Assembly (NCBI RefSeq): GCF_002304005.1
Contig: NZ_MRCQ01000004.1
Coordinates: forward strand, 248,001 to 312,000
Direction: 5' to 3'
DNA: 64,000 nt
Source: Flavobacterium sp. ACN6
GTDB taxonomy: Bacteria > Bacteroidota > Bacteroidia > Flavobacteriales > Flavobacteriaceae
Each line of letters begins with the position of its first letter. Position 1 is the first letter of the stretch. Under the pieces are notes generated by a model. That model saw only the letters and a program-made list of their open reading frames with translations. It was not told where the DNA came from and did no database searches. The position numbers and the translations under genes were made by a program. This document shows, piece after piece, positions 28,991 through 37,683 of the stretch.

Positions 28991-30415
28991 ATGAAAAACA
29001 GCAACAAAAAACTTCAGATTCTGGTTTTACTGCCTCTAATTATGATGCAGTTCAATTGTGGATCTTCAAAAAATGCTTCAGCTAATTCTGGAAAAGTAGA
29101 ATCTTGGATTACAACTTCAGATGAAAGTTCAAAACTAAAAAAACAGCCTGATTTGGTTTTCAATGTAGAAACAAATTCAAGTCAGACAATTGAGGTAAAC
29201 CCTTCTCAGAAATTTCAAACTATAGAAGGTTTCGGCTTTTCATTAACGGGAGGAAGTGCTCAGGCGATTTTAAAACTAGATAAACCAAAAAGAGAAGCTT
29301 TGCTTCAAGAGTTATTTTCTAGAAAAGAAGATGCCATCGGTTTAAGTTATTTGAGAATTAGTATTGGAGCATCAGATTTGAATGAAAAAGTTTTTTCGTA
29401 TGATGATCTGCCGGAAGGGCAAACCGATTTAAAACTGGAAAAATTCAATTTAGGACCAGATTTAGAAGATGTAATTCCGGTTTTAAAAGAAATTCTAGCT
29501 ATAAATCCGAAGATAAAAATAATGGGTTCTCCGTGGTCGCCTCCAGTTTGGATGAAAGATAACGGAAGCTCGAAAGGCGGTAGTTTACAACCCAAATACT
29601 ATCAGGTTTATGCCGAATATTTTGTGAAATATATTCAGGCAATGAAATCACACGGAATTGTTATTGACGCCATTACGCCCCAAAATGAGCCATTGCATCC
29701 AGGAAATAATCCAAGTTTATTAATGCTTGCAGAACAACAGGCAGATTTTATTGGAAATCATTTAGGTCCCGCTTTCGCGAAAGCTAAAATTAAAACCAAA
29801 ATTATTGTTTACGATCATAACTGCAATAAACCAGAATATCCTTTGACTATTTTAAAAGATCCAAAAGCAAATCCTTTTGTTACGGGTTCGGCTTTTCATT
29901 TATATGAAGGCGACATTAGTGCTTTGACAACGGTTCATAATGCTTTTCCAGATAAAGATTTGTATTTTACCGAACAATATACAGGAACAGGAACTAATTT
30001 TGAAACCGACTTAAAATGGAGTGTAAAAAATGTAGTAATCGGTTCCATGCGTAATTGGAGTAAAAATGCACTTTCATGGGGATTGGCCAATGATGAGTTT
30101 TACAAACCTTTTACACCAGGAGGATGTTCTACCTGCAAAGGTGCTTTGATGATCGATCAAAATCAAAATATAAAAAGAGAGGTAGGATATTATATTATTG
30201 GGCACGCTTCTAAATTTGTTCCAGAAGGTTCAGTAAGAATTGGAAGTGATATAGTAGGAAATTTACACAATGTTTCTTTTAAAACTCCGTTAGGACAAAT
30301 CGTTCTGATTGTAGAAAATGACGGGGCTTCAGCAGAAACCTTTAATATTAAATACAACCAAAAACAAACCTCAACCACACTAAACGCAGGTGCTGTTGCT
30401 ACTTATGTTTGGTAA
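28991..30415 (+). CDS. GH30 beta-glucanase lipoprotein, paralog 4
   Basis: This 474-residue lipoprotein has its lipobox at QFNC (Cys 23). GH30 motifs are GFGFSLTGGSAQAI, GSPWSPPVWMKD, the acid/base Glu233 in TPQNEPL and the nucleophile Glu328 in YFTEQ. It is most like the third GH30 enzyme. Both share the CSTCKGA/CTMCKGA cysteine pair, which may form a disulfide or bind metal. It starts on the base after the preceding stop codon and is therefore translationally coupled. It overlaps nothing real downstream; the GH3 gene starts 13 nt after its stop. Confidence 0.9.
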   Translation: MKNSNKKLQILVLLPLIMMQFNCGSSKNASANSGKVESWITTSDESSKLKKQPDLVFNVETNSSQTIEVNPSQKFQTIEGFGFSLTGGSAQAILKLDKPKREALLQELFSRKEDAIGLSYLRISIGASDLNEKVFSYDDLPEGQTDLKLEKFNLGPDLEDVIPVLKEILAINPKIKIMGSPWSPPVWMKDNGSSKGGSLQPKYYQVYAEYFVKYIQAMKSHGIVIDAITPQNEPLHPGNNPSLLMLAEQQADFIGNHLGPAFAKAKIKTKIIVYDHNCNKPEYPLTILKDPKANPFVTGSAFHLYEGDISALTTVHNAFPDKDLYFTEQYTGTGTNFETDLKWSVKNVVIGSMRNWSKNALSWGLANDEFYKPFTPGGCSTCKGALMIDQNQNIKREVGYYIIGHASKFVPEGSVRIGSDIVGNLHNVSFKTPLGQIVLIVENDGASAETFNIKYNQKQTSTTLNAGAVATYVW

Positions 30416-30428
30416 ACAACTTAAACTT

Positions 30429-32660
30429 ATGAAGAAAGTAACCACAATCACTTTGCTGCTGTTTTCGCTTTTTGCGTCGGCACAACAGCAGACAATAGAT
30501 CAGAAAGTGAATGATCTATTGAAGAAAATGACAATTGAAGAAAAAATTGGACAGTTGAACCAGTACACAGGAGACAATTCTGCTACGGGTCCAATTACTA
30601 TTAATCCGAACAAACAAACCGAAATAAAATCAGGTTTAATTGGCTCAATGCTAAATGTTGTTGGAACAAAATATACCAGACAATATCAGGAATTGGCCAT
30701 GCAGTCAAGACTTAAAATTCCATTGTTGTTTGGTCAAGATGTTATTCACGGATACAAAACTACTTTCCCAATTCCATTAGCAGAAGCGGCGAGCTGGGAT
30801 TTAGATGCGATCGAGTTAGCAGCAAGAGTTGCCGCTACAGAGGCTTCAGCAAGCGGAATCCATTGGACATTTGCTCCAATGGTAGATATTGGTCGTGATC
30901 CTCGCTGGGGACGTGTAATGGAAGGTGCGGGAGAAGATACTTATCTAGGTTCTAAAATTGCTTACGCGAGAGTAAAAGGTTTTCAAGGAAATAAATTGGG
31001 AGATTTAAACTCCGTTATGGCTTGTGTAAAACACTTTGCAGCTTATGGCGCAGGTGTTGGCGGAAGAGATTATAACTCTGTAGATATGAGCGAAAGAATG
31101 CTGCTTGAAACGTATTTACCACCTTTTAAAGCGGCTTTAGATGCAGGCGCAGCAACATTCATGAATTCATTTAATGATATTAACGGAATCCCGGCAACTG
31201 GAAATGCTCATTTGCAAAGAGATATTTTAAAAGGAAAATGGAACTTTCAAGGTTTCGTAGTCTCAGATTGGGGATCAATTGGAGAAATGGTGGCTCACGG
31301 TTATTCTAAAGATCTAAAAGAAGCGGCTTACGCTGCCATTACCGCAGGAAGTGATATGGATATGGAAAGTAATGCGTATCGTAACAATCTTGCGGCTTTG
31401 GTGAAAGAAGGAAGAGTTTCTATTGATTTAATTGACGATGCTGTAAAACGTATACTTCGCAAAAAATTCGAACTAGGTTTATTTGATGATCCTTACCGAT
31501 ATTCGGATGAAAAACGTGCAGAAAAAGCATTATCAGATCCAGGAAATACAAAAGCAGCACTTGAAGTAGCGCAAAAAAGTATTGTATTATTAAAAAATGA
31601 AAACCAAACTTTGCCAATTTCTAAAAGTGTAAAAACAATTGCTTTTATCGGACCAATGGTTAAAGAATACAAAGCCAATATGGGATTTTGGTCTGTAGAA
31701 CTTCCAGAAGTTGATTACGATAAATGGGTGGTTTCGCAATGGGACGGACTTCAAAATAAAGTAGGTAAAAACACAAAACTGCTTTACGCTAAAGGCTGTG
31801 AAGTTGATGGAGATAATAAAGACGGTTTTGCGGAAGCTGTAGCAACGGCCAAACAAGCTGATGTTGTTATTTTGAGTATTGGTGAAAGACGCGATATGAG
31901 CGGTGAGGCAAAAAGCAGAAGTGATCTTCACTTGCCAGGAGTTCAGGAAGATTTAGTAAAAGCGATTCAGGCTACAGGAAAACCAGTTGTAGTTTTAATT
32001 AATGCAGGAAGACCTCTTGTTTTTAATTGGACAGCAGATAATGTGCCGGCAATCGTATATACTTGGTGGCTGGGTACAGAAGCAGGAAATGCAATTGCAA
32101 ATGTTTTATTTGGAGATTACAATCCGTCTGGAAAGCTGCCAATGACTTTTCCAAGAGAAGTGGGGCAGGTGCCAATTTATTACAATCATTTCAGCACTGG
32201 GAGACCAGCTAAAAGTGAAAATGAAACTAATTATGTTTCAGCGTATATCGACTTAAAAAACTCTCCTAAATATGCTTTTGGATACGGATTAAGTTATACC
32301 AAATTTGATTATTCTGGTTTGAAATTATCAGCAGCGAAAGTAAAAAGCAACGAAACCATTAAAGTTTCTTTCCAATTAAAAAACAGCGGAAAAGTTGCTG
32401 GAGAAGAAGTTGTTCAGTTGTATTTAAAAGATAAATTCGGATCTGTTGTGAGACCCGTTTTAGAACTGAAAGATTTTAAGAAAGTGAAATTAAATGCAGG
32501 AGAATCTAAAACAATCGAGTTTACAATTGATAAAGAAAAACTTTCTTTCTATAATGACAAATTAGAATGGAAGGCTGAGCCGGGAGATTTTGAAGTAATG
32601 ATTGGCGCTTCGTCAGCAGATATTAAATTAAAATCAGATTTTGAATTGCTTGCTAATTAA
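30429..32660 (+). CDS. GH3 beta-glucosidase, BglX-like
   Basis: This enzyme has 743 residues from the ATG at 30429, which is chosen because MKKVTTITLLLFSLFASAQ is a clean signal peptide. An upstream in-frame start at 30390 would overlap the GH30 gene and add an odd N-terminus. It has GH3 N-domain motifs (GQDVIHGYKTTFPIP, KHFAAYG) with the nucleophile Asp280 in VVSDWGS. It also has the GH3 C-domain and a C-terminal fibronectin type III-like domain (GEEVVQLYLKD). In the periplasm it would release glucose from imported gluco-oligosaccharides, the last step of the pathway. Confidence 0.93.
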   Translation: MKKVTTITLLLFSLFASAQQQTIDQKVNDLLKKMTIEEKIGQLNQYTGDNSATGPITINPNKQTEIKSGLIGSMLNVVGTKYTRQYQELAMQSRLKIPLLFGQDVIHGYKTTFPIPLAEAASWDLDAIELAARVAATEASASGIHWTFAPMVDIGRDPRWGRVMEGAGEDTYLGSKIAYARVKGFQGNKLGDLNSVMACVKHFAAYGAGVGGRDYNSVDMSERMLLETYLPPFKAALDAGAATFMNSFNDINGIPATGNAHLQRDILKGKWNFQGFVVSDWGSIGEMVAHGYSKDLKEAAYAAITAGSDMDMESNAYRNNLAALVKEGRVSIDLIDDAVKRILRKKFELGLFDDPYRYSDEKRAEKALSDPGNTKAALEVAQKSIVLLKNENQTLPISKSVKTIAFIGPMVKEYKANMGFWSVELPEVDYDKWVVSQWDGLQNKVGKNTKLLYAKGCEVDGDNKDGFAEAVATAKQADVVILSIGERRDMSGEAKSRSDLHLPGVQEDLVKAIQATGKPVVVLINAGRPLVFNWTADNVPAIVYTWWLGTEAGNAIANVLFGDYNPSGKLPMTFPREVGQVPIYYNHFSTGRPAKSENETNYVSAYIDLKNSPKYAFGYGLSYTKFDYSGLKLSAAKVKSNETIKVSFQLKNSGKVAGEEVVQLYLKDKFGSVVRPVLELKDFKKVKLNAGESKTIEFTIDKEKLSFYNDKLEWKAEPGDFEVMIGASSADIKLKSDFELLAN

Positions 32661-32684
32661 TATTGCAGCCCGTAAAAAAGTATT

Positions 32685-32820
32685 AACACAAAAACATAGA
32701 TTTAAATTTTAATTGATTAAGATTAAATAAGTGATAATCATTTACACATAGTCTATGTGTTAGAAACCAGTTTCTTTCAATTCCCTTTTCTAGAAAAGAA
32801 AATCTATGTTTCTATGTGTT
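32685..32820. repeat. Inverted-repeat intergenic element
   Basis: An arm AACACAAAAACATAGATTT (32685-32703) is complementary, with one interruption, to AATCTATGTTTCTATGTGTT (32801-32820). Between them lies a near-perfect palindrome ACACATAGTCTATGTGT at 32744-32760. The words resemble the AACACAAAGTTTCTAT-type repeats common in Flavobacterium intergenic DNA. It probably forms a long hairpin after the glucan operon; the function is unknown. Confidence 0.6.
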
Positions 32821-32843
32821 TAATAAAAATTCAATAACTATAA

Positions 32844-32874
32844 AAAATGGGGCTGTAAAAAGCCCCATTTTTTT
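32844..32874. terminator. Bidirectional terminator
   Basis: Arms AAAATGGGGCT and AGCCCCATTTT flank a 6-nt loop with A-run and T-run sides. It lies between the converging GH3 and DUF3857 genes and can serve both. Confidence 0.85.
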
Positions 32875-32881
32875 ATTAAAA

Positions 32882-34903
32882 TTATTTAAGTCGTTTCTTA
32901 AAGTTGAATTTTACAAGATTTAAAAAACCTTGTTCAATAATGTCAATGCCAATTCCATAATTACTATCGGCGATAGAATGATGGTCATTTCTGAATTTTT
33001 CAAAATCACTTGAAGGAATTTCCAAATTTGACAAAGGCTTGAAATCGATAATTACAGATGCTCCGTTTTTAGTTACTTTTTTACGGCTTGTAAAATCAAA
33101 ATACGGATTAGTAATTGTGCTTTCCTGAACGGTATATTTCTCTTCGGTATCTATTCTTTGATCAGTCTGAAGATTGATCTCATATCTTTCATTATCAAAA
33201 TTATGCCAAAACGGAATGTCCGTATGCATAAAATCTCTGGCCGTATTTTTTACTACATTTCGGTCAAAGTACATTAAAAAACGATTCTTTTGAGCATCAA
33301 CAAAATAAGGATTTTCAATAGAAGCGCTGTATTGAATGGTAAATTCGTTCAATCTTTTATCATCACTTACAATATCGATTACGGCATTTTGAAAAATGGT
33401 TCTAATATCCGTTCCATTTCGGTCATTCGAATAATTTAAAGCATAAAACAAAAAGTTATTCCAGCTGTCGATAATTTCTCTTTTGTTAGTGTTTTTAAAG
33501 TATTTACGCATATAATTAGCGCGATTTCCTTTATAAGTACTGGTTAATTTTAATGCGCCGGAACTATTTTGAGCGTTGAAATCTGCTTTTTCATTAATTC
33601 CATAATAAGAGAACCTATGCGATTTTTTAATTTCCAGTTCCTTATTTGGTTTAACTTCAAGATAATGCAGAAAATATATAAAACCACGATTTTCAATTAA
33701 ACCAAATTCATCTCTTGTCGTTGCATCTATAAAATAGGTTTCGTCTTTATAATTAACCTTTACAATTACATGATTAAAGGTTAGCAGCGAAGGCAGATAA
33801 TATTTAATATAATGATCAGAATTAAAGTTGACCAAAACCACAGAAGAATCAACATTAATATAGTCTAAAACTACTTTCAGTAAAACCGATTTAGCTTTAC
33901 AATCTCCTTGTTTATCCTCATAGGTTACAGCAGGTTCCTGTGGTTTATGCCCGTTCATTTCATCGGCATTAAAAACATAGTAAACATGATTCTGTACATA
34001 ATCAATTGCAAATTGCAGTTTTTCATCCTGATCTGCAATCGCATCTAATTTTTCTACAAGAGTTGGAGCAAAATCTTTTAAAGAAGATTTGTTGTAAATT
34101 TCTTCGTAAAGAGGAGAAATATAGTTAGCCAGATCCGTCCAGTTACGATCTGTAGCAAAATCAATGTACGGAGCAATTTCTCTATTTTCATCAAAAGAAT
34201 TGATGTAATTTTCTTTTTCAATTACAAATCTTTCGCCTTTTTTCAGATAATTAATTTCGGGCTGCAATACATTCCCATCCTCATCCCTGTAAAATGTTTT
34301 CTTGTAAGCAATTGTTTCTTTTCGGTCACTAATAAAAGTAAATTTATAGTTTCCGTAAGCCCAGTAAGTATTTGGAGTTACATAAACATATTTTAGAAAC
34401 TCTTTTCGAAGGAAATCACGATCAGTAAAAACTTTGATTCTAGAATCTTCCGTAATTAAAATATCGTAAAGTCGTAAATCTTTAATCGTAATATTTACTT
34501 TTTTACTGCTGCTTAAAACGCCGCCTTCACTTTGGTTTTCATTGTCAAGTACCTTGATTTTTGTATCTGGGATTTTGTCAATTAAAACACCATCTCTAAG
34601 AACACTAATGCGATGTATAATGTAGGTTTCATTTTCTTCTACAATCACATCTTTTGCAGAAGCACTTTCCAGATTTGATGGTTCGTTGAGCGTGTATGCT
34701 ACGCAGGCGTATTCGCTGTTCTCTGTATCACTTGTATAATAAATTTTATCTAAAAAGTAGCAGAAATCTCGTCCTTCATCAACTTGTTTTTTTGAAAAAT
34801 CAGATTCCTTTATATATTCGATCAGCTGCTTATCATCAGTTTTTGAAGCCCACTGTTCGGGTTTTTGAATTTTGTAATTTTCTGATTCTATGATGTTTTC
34901 CAT
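32882..34903 (-). CDS. DUF3857 and transglutaminase-domain protein
   Basis: This 673-residue protein has an N-terminal DUF3857-type beta region and a transglutaminase-like core. The likely active-site Cys335 lies in QGDCKAKSVLL, followed by a His in FNHVIVKV and an Asp in YFIDATTRDEFG, consistent with a Cys-His-Asp triad. Many DUF3857 proteins are exported, but this one lacks an evident signal peptide (MENIIESENYKIQKPE). It may be cytoplasmic, or the true start may be wrongly placed, though no better upstream start is seen. The substrate is unknown. It is a single gene facing the glucan operon. Confidence 0.8.
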   Translation of the reverse strand: MENIIESENYKIQKPEQWASKTDDKQLIEYIKESDFSKKQVDEGRDFCYFLDKIYYTSDTENSEYACVAYTLNEPSNLESASAKDVIVEENETYIIHRISVLRDGVLIDKIPDTKIKVLDNENQSEGGVLSSSKKVNITIKDLRLYDILITEDSRIKVFTDRDFLRKEFLKYVYVTPNTYWAYGNYKFTFISDRKETIAYKKTFYRDEDGNVLQPEINYLKKGERFVIEKENYINSFDENREIAPYIDFATDRNWTDLANYISPLYEEIYNKSSLKDFAPTLVEKLDAIADQDEKLQFAIDYVQNHVYYVFNADEMNGHKPQEPAVTYEDKQGDCKAKSVLLKVVLDYINVDSSVVLVNFNSDHYIKYYLPSLLTFNHVIVKVNYKDETYFIDATTRDEFGLIENRGFIYFLHYLEVKPNKELEIKKSHRFSYYGINEKADFNAQNSSGALKLTSTYKGNRANYMRKYFKNTNKREIIDSWNNFLFYALNYSNDRNGTDIRTIFQNAVIDIVSDDKRLNEFTIQYSASIENPYFVDAQKNRFLMYFDRNVVKNTARDFMHTDIPFWHNFDNERYEINLQTDQRIDTEEKYTVQESTITNPYFDFTSRKKVTKNGASVIIDFKPLSNLEIPSSDFEKFRNDHHSIADSNYGIGIDIIEQGFLNLVKFNFKKRLK

Positions 34904-34997
34904 ATTAATAATTTTACAGGGTATATTCTTACTTTCAATATAGCTAAAGTAAGTAATAATGCCTGATTTTACTCGATAAAAATGTAAAATCTATGTC

Positions 34998-35030
34998 AAA
35001 AAAAAGCCTCACTGAAAGGAAGTGAGGCTG
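34998..35030 (-). terminator. Terminator of the small unknown gene
   Basis: GCCTCACT and AGTGAGGC form an 8-bp GC-rich stem, followed on the reverse strand by an eight-T tract. It lies just past the gene ending at 35059. Confidence 0.85.
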
Positions 35031-35058
35031 CATTATAAATTATAAAAATGTGTAAAGG

Positions 35059-35409
35059 TTATTTTAAAACTGTATTTATGAAATCCATTGCGCCAATTCC
35101 TTTGTACGAAGCATACAAAGCTTTATCATAAGCTTCTTGTTTGGCTTTTTTATTTTTTGCATCTTTTTCAATAATCATTTCATTGAAAATTCTTTCTTGT
35201 TCCGCGCTGTATTTTAAAGAAGCTTCCAGAAGATAAGTCTTAGAAACAAATCCGAAAGAAGACCAGATTTTGGTTCTAATTTTTTGATTAATATTTTTTA
35301 ACGGATTAGCAATCATAACTTCTGATTTTAACTTTTCAATGTCTGTCTCTTGATAATGGAACAAACTGATTTGTAATGCTTTTCTTGGAAACAACCTTGA
35401 ATTTAACAA
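35059..35409 (-). CDS. Small protein of unknown function, 5' end uncertain
   Basis: The frame is 116 residues if it begins at the TTG at 35409, or 85 from the first ATG at 35316 (MIANPLKNINQKI). An in-frame TGA lies two codons before the TTG. An ATG in another frame nearby is stopped after two codons, so the 5' end may be damaged. The body is charged and helical (YSAEQERIFNEMIIEKDAKN) and ends in AMDFINTVLK. No family was recognised. A good terminator follows, which argues that it is, or recently was, expressed. Confidence 0.5.
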   Translation of the reverse strand: MLNSRLFPRKALQISLFHYQETDIEKLKSEVMIANPLKNINQKIRTKIWSSFGFVSKTYLLEASLKYSAEQERIFNEMIIEKDAKNKKAKQEAYDKALYASYKGIGAMDFINTVLK

Positions 35410-35611
35410 TTCAAATCATTAATGTGTTATTATGACGCAATGTAATTATTTTTTTTAAATTTGAACTTTAAATTTTAGTTAAAATTGTGATTTACACACT
35501 TCTCTATTTTATTGGGAAATAGTATTCTATTTTTTAAAAAGTGATTCGAATTTGTAAAAATGAAGTAAATTGCAGTGTTGTTTAAAGAAAGATATACACT
35601 TAAATACTCGA

Positions 35612-36367
35612 ATGTTAAAAGACATTATAGATAATAATGAAAATTACCAGCCTGGACTTTCTATAGATTGTGTAATTTTTGGTTTTCATGACAATCAGCT
35701 TAAAGTTCTATTAATAAAAGTAGAACATGCGGCGAAATGGTCTCTGCCAGGAGGCTTTATCCACGTGGATCAGGATATTGATACTGCAGCAATTACCGTA
35801 CTAAACAGCCGAACTGGAGTTGAAGGTATTTTTTTGAGACAATTTGCGACTTTTGGAAAAGTAAAACGTAATGATCAGCATTTTGATGAAAGGATTCTAA
35901 AGTATCTGCAAATAGAAGAAGAAAAAGGAAAATGGCTTACGCGTCGTTTTGTTACGATTGGATATTATGCTTTGGTTGATTTTTCGAAAATTCTTCCAAA
36001 CCCGATGAGCAGACATGAAGTTGTAGAATGGATTGATCATAAAGAAGTTCCGGAACTTATTTTAGATCACCGCGAAATTCTGGATAAAGCACTCGATACT
36101 TTACGAATTGAATTGAATTTAATGCCAATTGGATATAATTTACTGCCTGAGAAATTTACCATTCCAGAATTGCAGAAATTGTATGAAACGATTTTGGATA
36201 AAAAACTGGATCGCAGGAACTTTTTACGCAAAATCACTACAACAGGAATTCTAACGAAGCTTGACGAAAAGAAAAGCAACGTAGCACACAAAGCTCCAAA
36301 TCTATATTCTTTTGATAAAGAAAAATATGATGAGGTTTTAAAAAATGGTTTGAATCACGGCTGGTAA
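35612..36367 (+). CDS. Nudix-derived transcriptional regulator (NrtR-like, winged helix)
   Basis: The protein has 251 residues from the ATG at 35612 (MLKDIIDNNENYQPG), the start that fits the family; an upstream TTG would add 14 residues. The N-terminal Nudix-like domain (about 15-150) has DCVIFGF...LLIKV and WSLPGGFIHVDQD. The Nudix box residues REUxEE are replaced by VLNSRTGV, so it should not hydrolyse nucleotides. The C-terminal winged-helix (about 165-245, FTIPELQKLYETIL and RNFLRKI) would bind DNA. Such proteins regulate NAD or sugar genes using an ADP-ribose-like ligand. The target here is unknown. A YjbR gene follows after 26 nt. Confidence 0.85.
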   Translation: MLKDIIDNNENYQPGLSIDCVIFGFHDNQLKVLLIKVEHAAKWSLPGGFIHVDQDIDTAAITVLNSRTGVEGIFLRQFATFGKVKRNDQHFDERILKYLQIEEEKGKWLTRRFVTIGYYALVDFSKILPNPMSRHEVVEWIDHKEVPELILDHREILDKALDTLRIELNLMPIGYNLLPEKFTIPELQKLYETILDKKLDRRNFLRKITTTGILTKLDEKKSNVAHKAPNLYSFDKEKYDEVLKNGLNHGW

Positions 36368-36393
36368 AGAAATTATAATTCAAAAAAAAGATT

Positions 36394-36711
36394 ATGATCT
36401 CAATTGAAACCTTTAGAAAATTAGCATTGTCGTTTCCAGATGCAACAGAAGAACCTCATTTTGAGAAAATATCCTTTCGCGTCAAAAAGAAAATTTTCGC
36501 CACTTTTGATGAAAAGAATAATCGAGCAGTTTTAAAATTAAACGAAATAGATCAATCGGTTTTTTGTGCTTCGCGCGAAATGATTTTTTATCCCGTTCCA
36601 AATAAATGGGGAAAACAAGGCTGGACAATTGTCGAAATTTCAAAAGTACGACCAGAAATGTTTGAAGATGCTTTAATAAGATCTTATCAAAATGTTATAG
36701 GCAAAAAGTAA
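36394..36711 (+). CDS. MmcQ/YjbR family protein
   Basis: This small 105-residue protein shows the YjbR/MmcQ pattern: FRKLALSFPDATEEPHF near the N-terminus, KIFATF in the middle, and GWTIVEISKV...EDALIRSYQNV at the end. The fold is a CyaY-like double-wing domain, sometimes described as DNA-binding, but the role in cells is not settled. It follows the Nudix-type regulator by 26 nt and probably shares its transcript, which ends at the hairpin near 36727-36762. Confidence 0.88.
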   Translation: MISIETFRKLALSFPDATEEPHFEKISFRVKKKIFATFDEKNNRAVLKLNEIDQSVFCASREMIFYPVPNKWGKQGWTIVEISKVRPEMFEDALIRSYQNVIGKK

Positions 36712-36726
36712 AATTATTCAGCATAC

Positions 36727-36762
36727 AAACCTAACAGGTTTTTAAAACCTGTTAGGTTTCTT
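36727..36762. terminator. Bidirectional terminator
   Basis: A perfect stem AAACCTAACAGGTTTT with its complement AAAACCTGTTAGGTTT has almost no loop. It lies between the converging YjbR and AlkB-like genes. The same CCTRMCAGGTTTTAAAACCTG word appears again near 42256-42284. Confidence 0.8.
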
Positions 36763-36775
36763 TATGGCAAAATAA

Positions 36776-37384
36776 TTATTTAATAATAGTTCTAAAAGTC
36801 AAATTTACTCTTGGTTTCTGAGTTGTTTTGGTTGGTGGCAATCGATGCAGCCAATTTGTCTGCGTTTCATCTTTCATAACCAGTAAACTTCCATGTTCCA
36901 GAATTAAAGAGACCGTTTCTTTCGACTTTTTATGCTTGAAAGCAAATTTACGCTCAGCCCCAAAACTTAGAGATCCAATTGCGCCATTCTTTTTGAGATC
37001 TTTTTCTGCATCACTGTGCCACGCCATTCCTTCTTCGCCAGAATGATATAAATTAAGCAGGCAGGAATTGAATGTTTCTCCTGTTTTTTCTTCTATAAAA
37101 GCTTTTAGTTTTAATAATTCTGGTGTCCATGGAAGCGCTTTTTTTGTAGTATTGGAATACGTATATTCAAATTCCTGATCGCCGTACCAAGCCACTTTAC
37201 GTTTGGTTAAAATTAGTTTTCCAAATATAATGGCTTCATCATTTTTCCATTCAATGGAATGTAATAAAGTGTCGCGATAAAAATCTGCTTCATTTCTGGA
37301 AAATAATTTTCCGTAATAATTTACAGTTCCATCTTTTGGAAGCAGATTTGTGTTTTCGTTTATTTCAGGAGTAAATAAGTCCAT
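36776..37384 (-). CDS. AlkB-like 2-oxoglutarate/Fe(II) dioxygenase
   Basis: This 202-residue protein belongs to the AlkB group, which oxidatively removes methyl groups from alkylated bases. Iron ligands are His123 and Asp125 in AWHSDAE and His180 in WLHRLP. The 2-oxoglutarate-binding arginines are in PRVNLTFR (192 and 198). NLYHSGEEGM is typical of the family. The reading frame starts with an ATG that overlaps the end of the upstream Ada-domain gene by 20 nt, which suggests coupled translation. It belongs to a group of four alkylation-repair-type genes running leftward to 39420. Confidence 0.92.
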   Translation of the reverse strand: MDLFTPEINENTNLLPKDGTVNYYGKLFSRNEADFYRDTLLHSIEWKNDEAIIFGKLILTKRKVAWYGDQEFEYTYSNTTKKALPWTPELLKLKAFIEEKTGETFNSCLLNLYHSGEEGMAWHSDAEKDLKKNGAIGSLSFGAERKFAFKHKKSKETVSLILEHGSLLVMKDETQTNWLHRLPPTKTTQKPRVNLTFRTIIK

Positions 37385-37616
37385 TTTTCCATTTTTGATA
37401 GTCGGTTTTCATACAATGTCCGCAAGGTCTGAAACCATTTTGTTCTGCTTCATCTTCAGAAAAAAAGAAAACCCGATTTTCCCGTTTCATTCTTTTTCCC
37501 GAACGGCATTTCAGCGTTCCGTAGATTTTTAATTTTCGGTTGCCACCGAAACAAATTTCCGCATTTTTAATTTTATTTCGAAGATCTGAATCTGAAATTT
37601 TATTGTGTTCAATCAT
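37365..37616 (-). CDS. Stand-alone Ada-type metal-binding domain protein
   Basis: The protein has 83 residues from the ATG at 37616. A longer frame from 37682 runs through an intergenic repeat (TTTGCACCTTTGCACC) and is rejected. The FGGNRKLKIYGTLKC...ENRVFF...GFRPCGHC pattern matches the N-terminal domain of Ada, which repairs methylphosphotriesters by methyl transfer to a zinc-bound Cys. Cys37, Cys65 and Cys68 are present, but the second Cys of the usual CxxxC is Lys41. Cys22 might substitute. The rest of Ada is encoded separately at 38572-39420. It overlaps the AlkB-like gene by 20 nt. Confidence 0.85.
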   Translation of the reverse strand: MIEHNKISDSDLRNKIKNAEICFGGNRKLKIYGTLKCRSGKRMKRENRVFFFSEDEAEQNGFRPCGHCMKTDYQKWKNGLIYS

Positions 37617-37683
37617 ATTTTTTAGGTAGAAAGGTTCAGAGGGACAGAGGTTTAGTGGATGCATATCTTTGCACCTTTGCACC

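Noticed and set aside
22363..32660. The glucan locus as an entirely new kind of system
   Set aside because: SusCD with GH30, GH16 and GH3 is a recognised polysaccharide-utilization layout; only its regulation and the extra EEP enzyme are unusual.
37616..37682. N-terminal extension of the Ada-domain gene
   Set aside because: It reads through a TTTGCACCTTTGCACC repeat. The ATG at 37616 fits the family.
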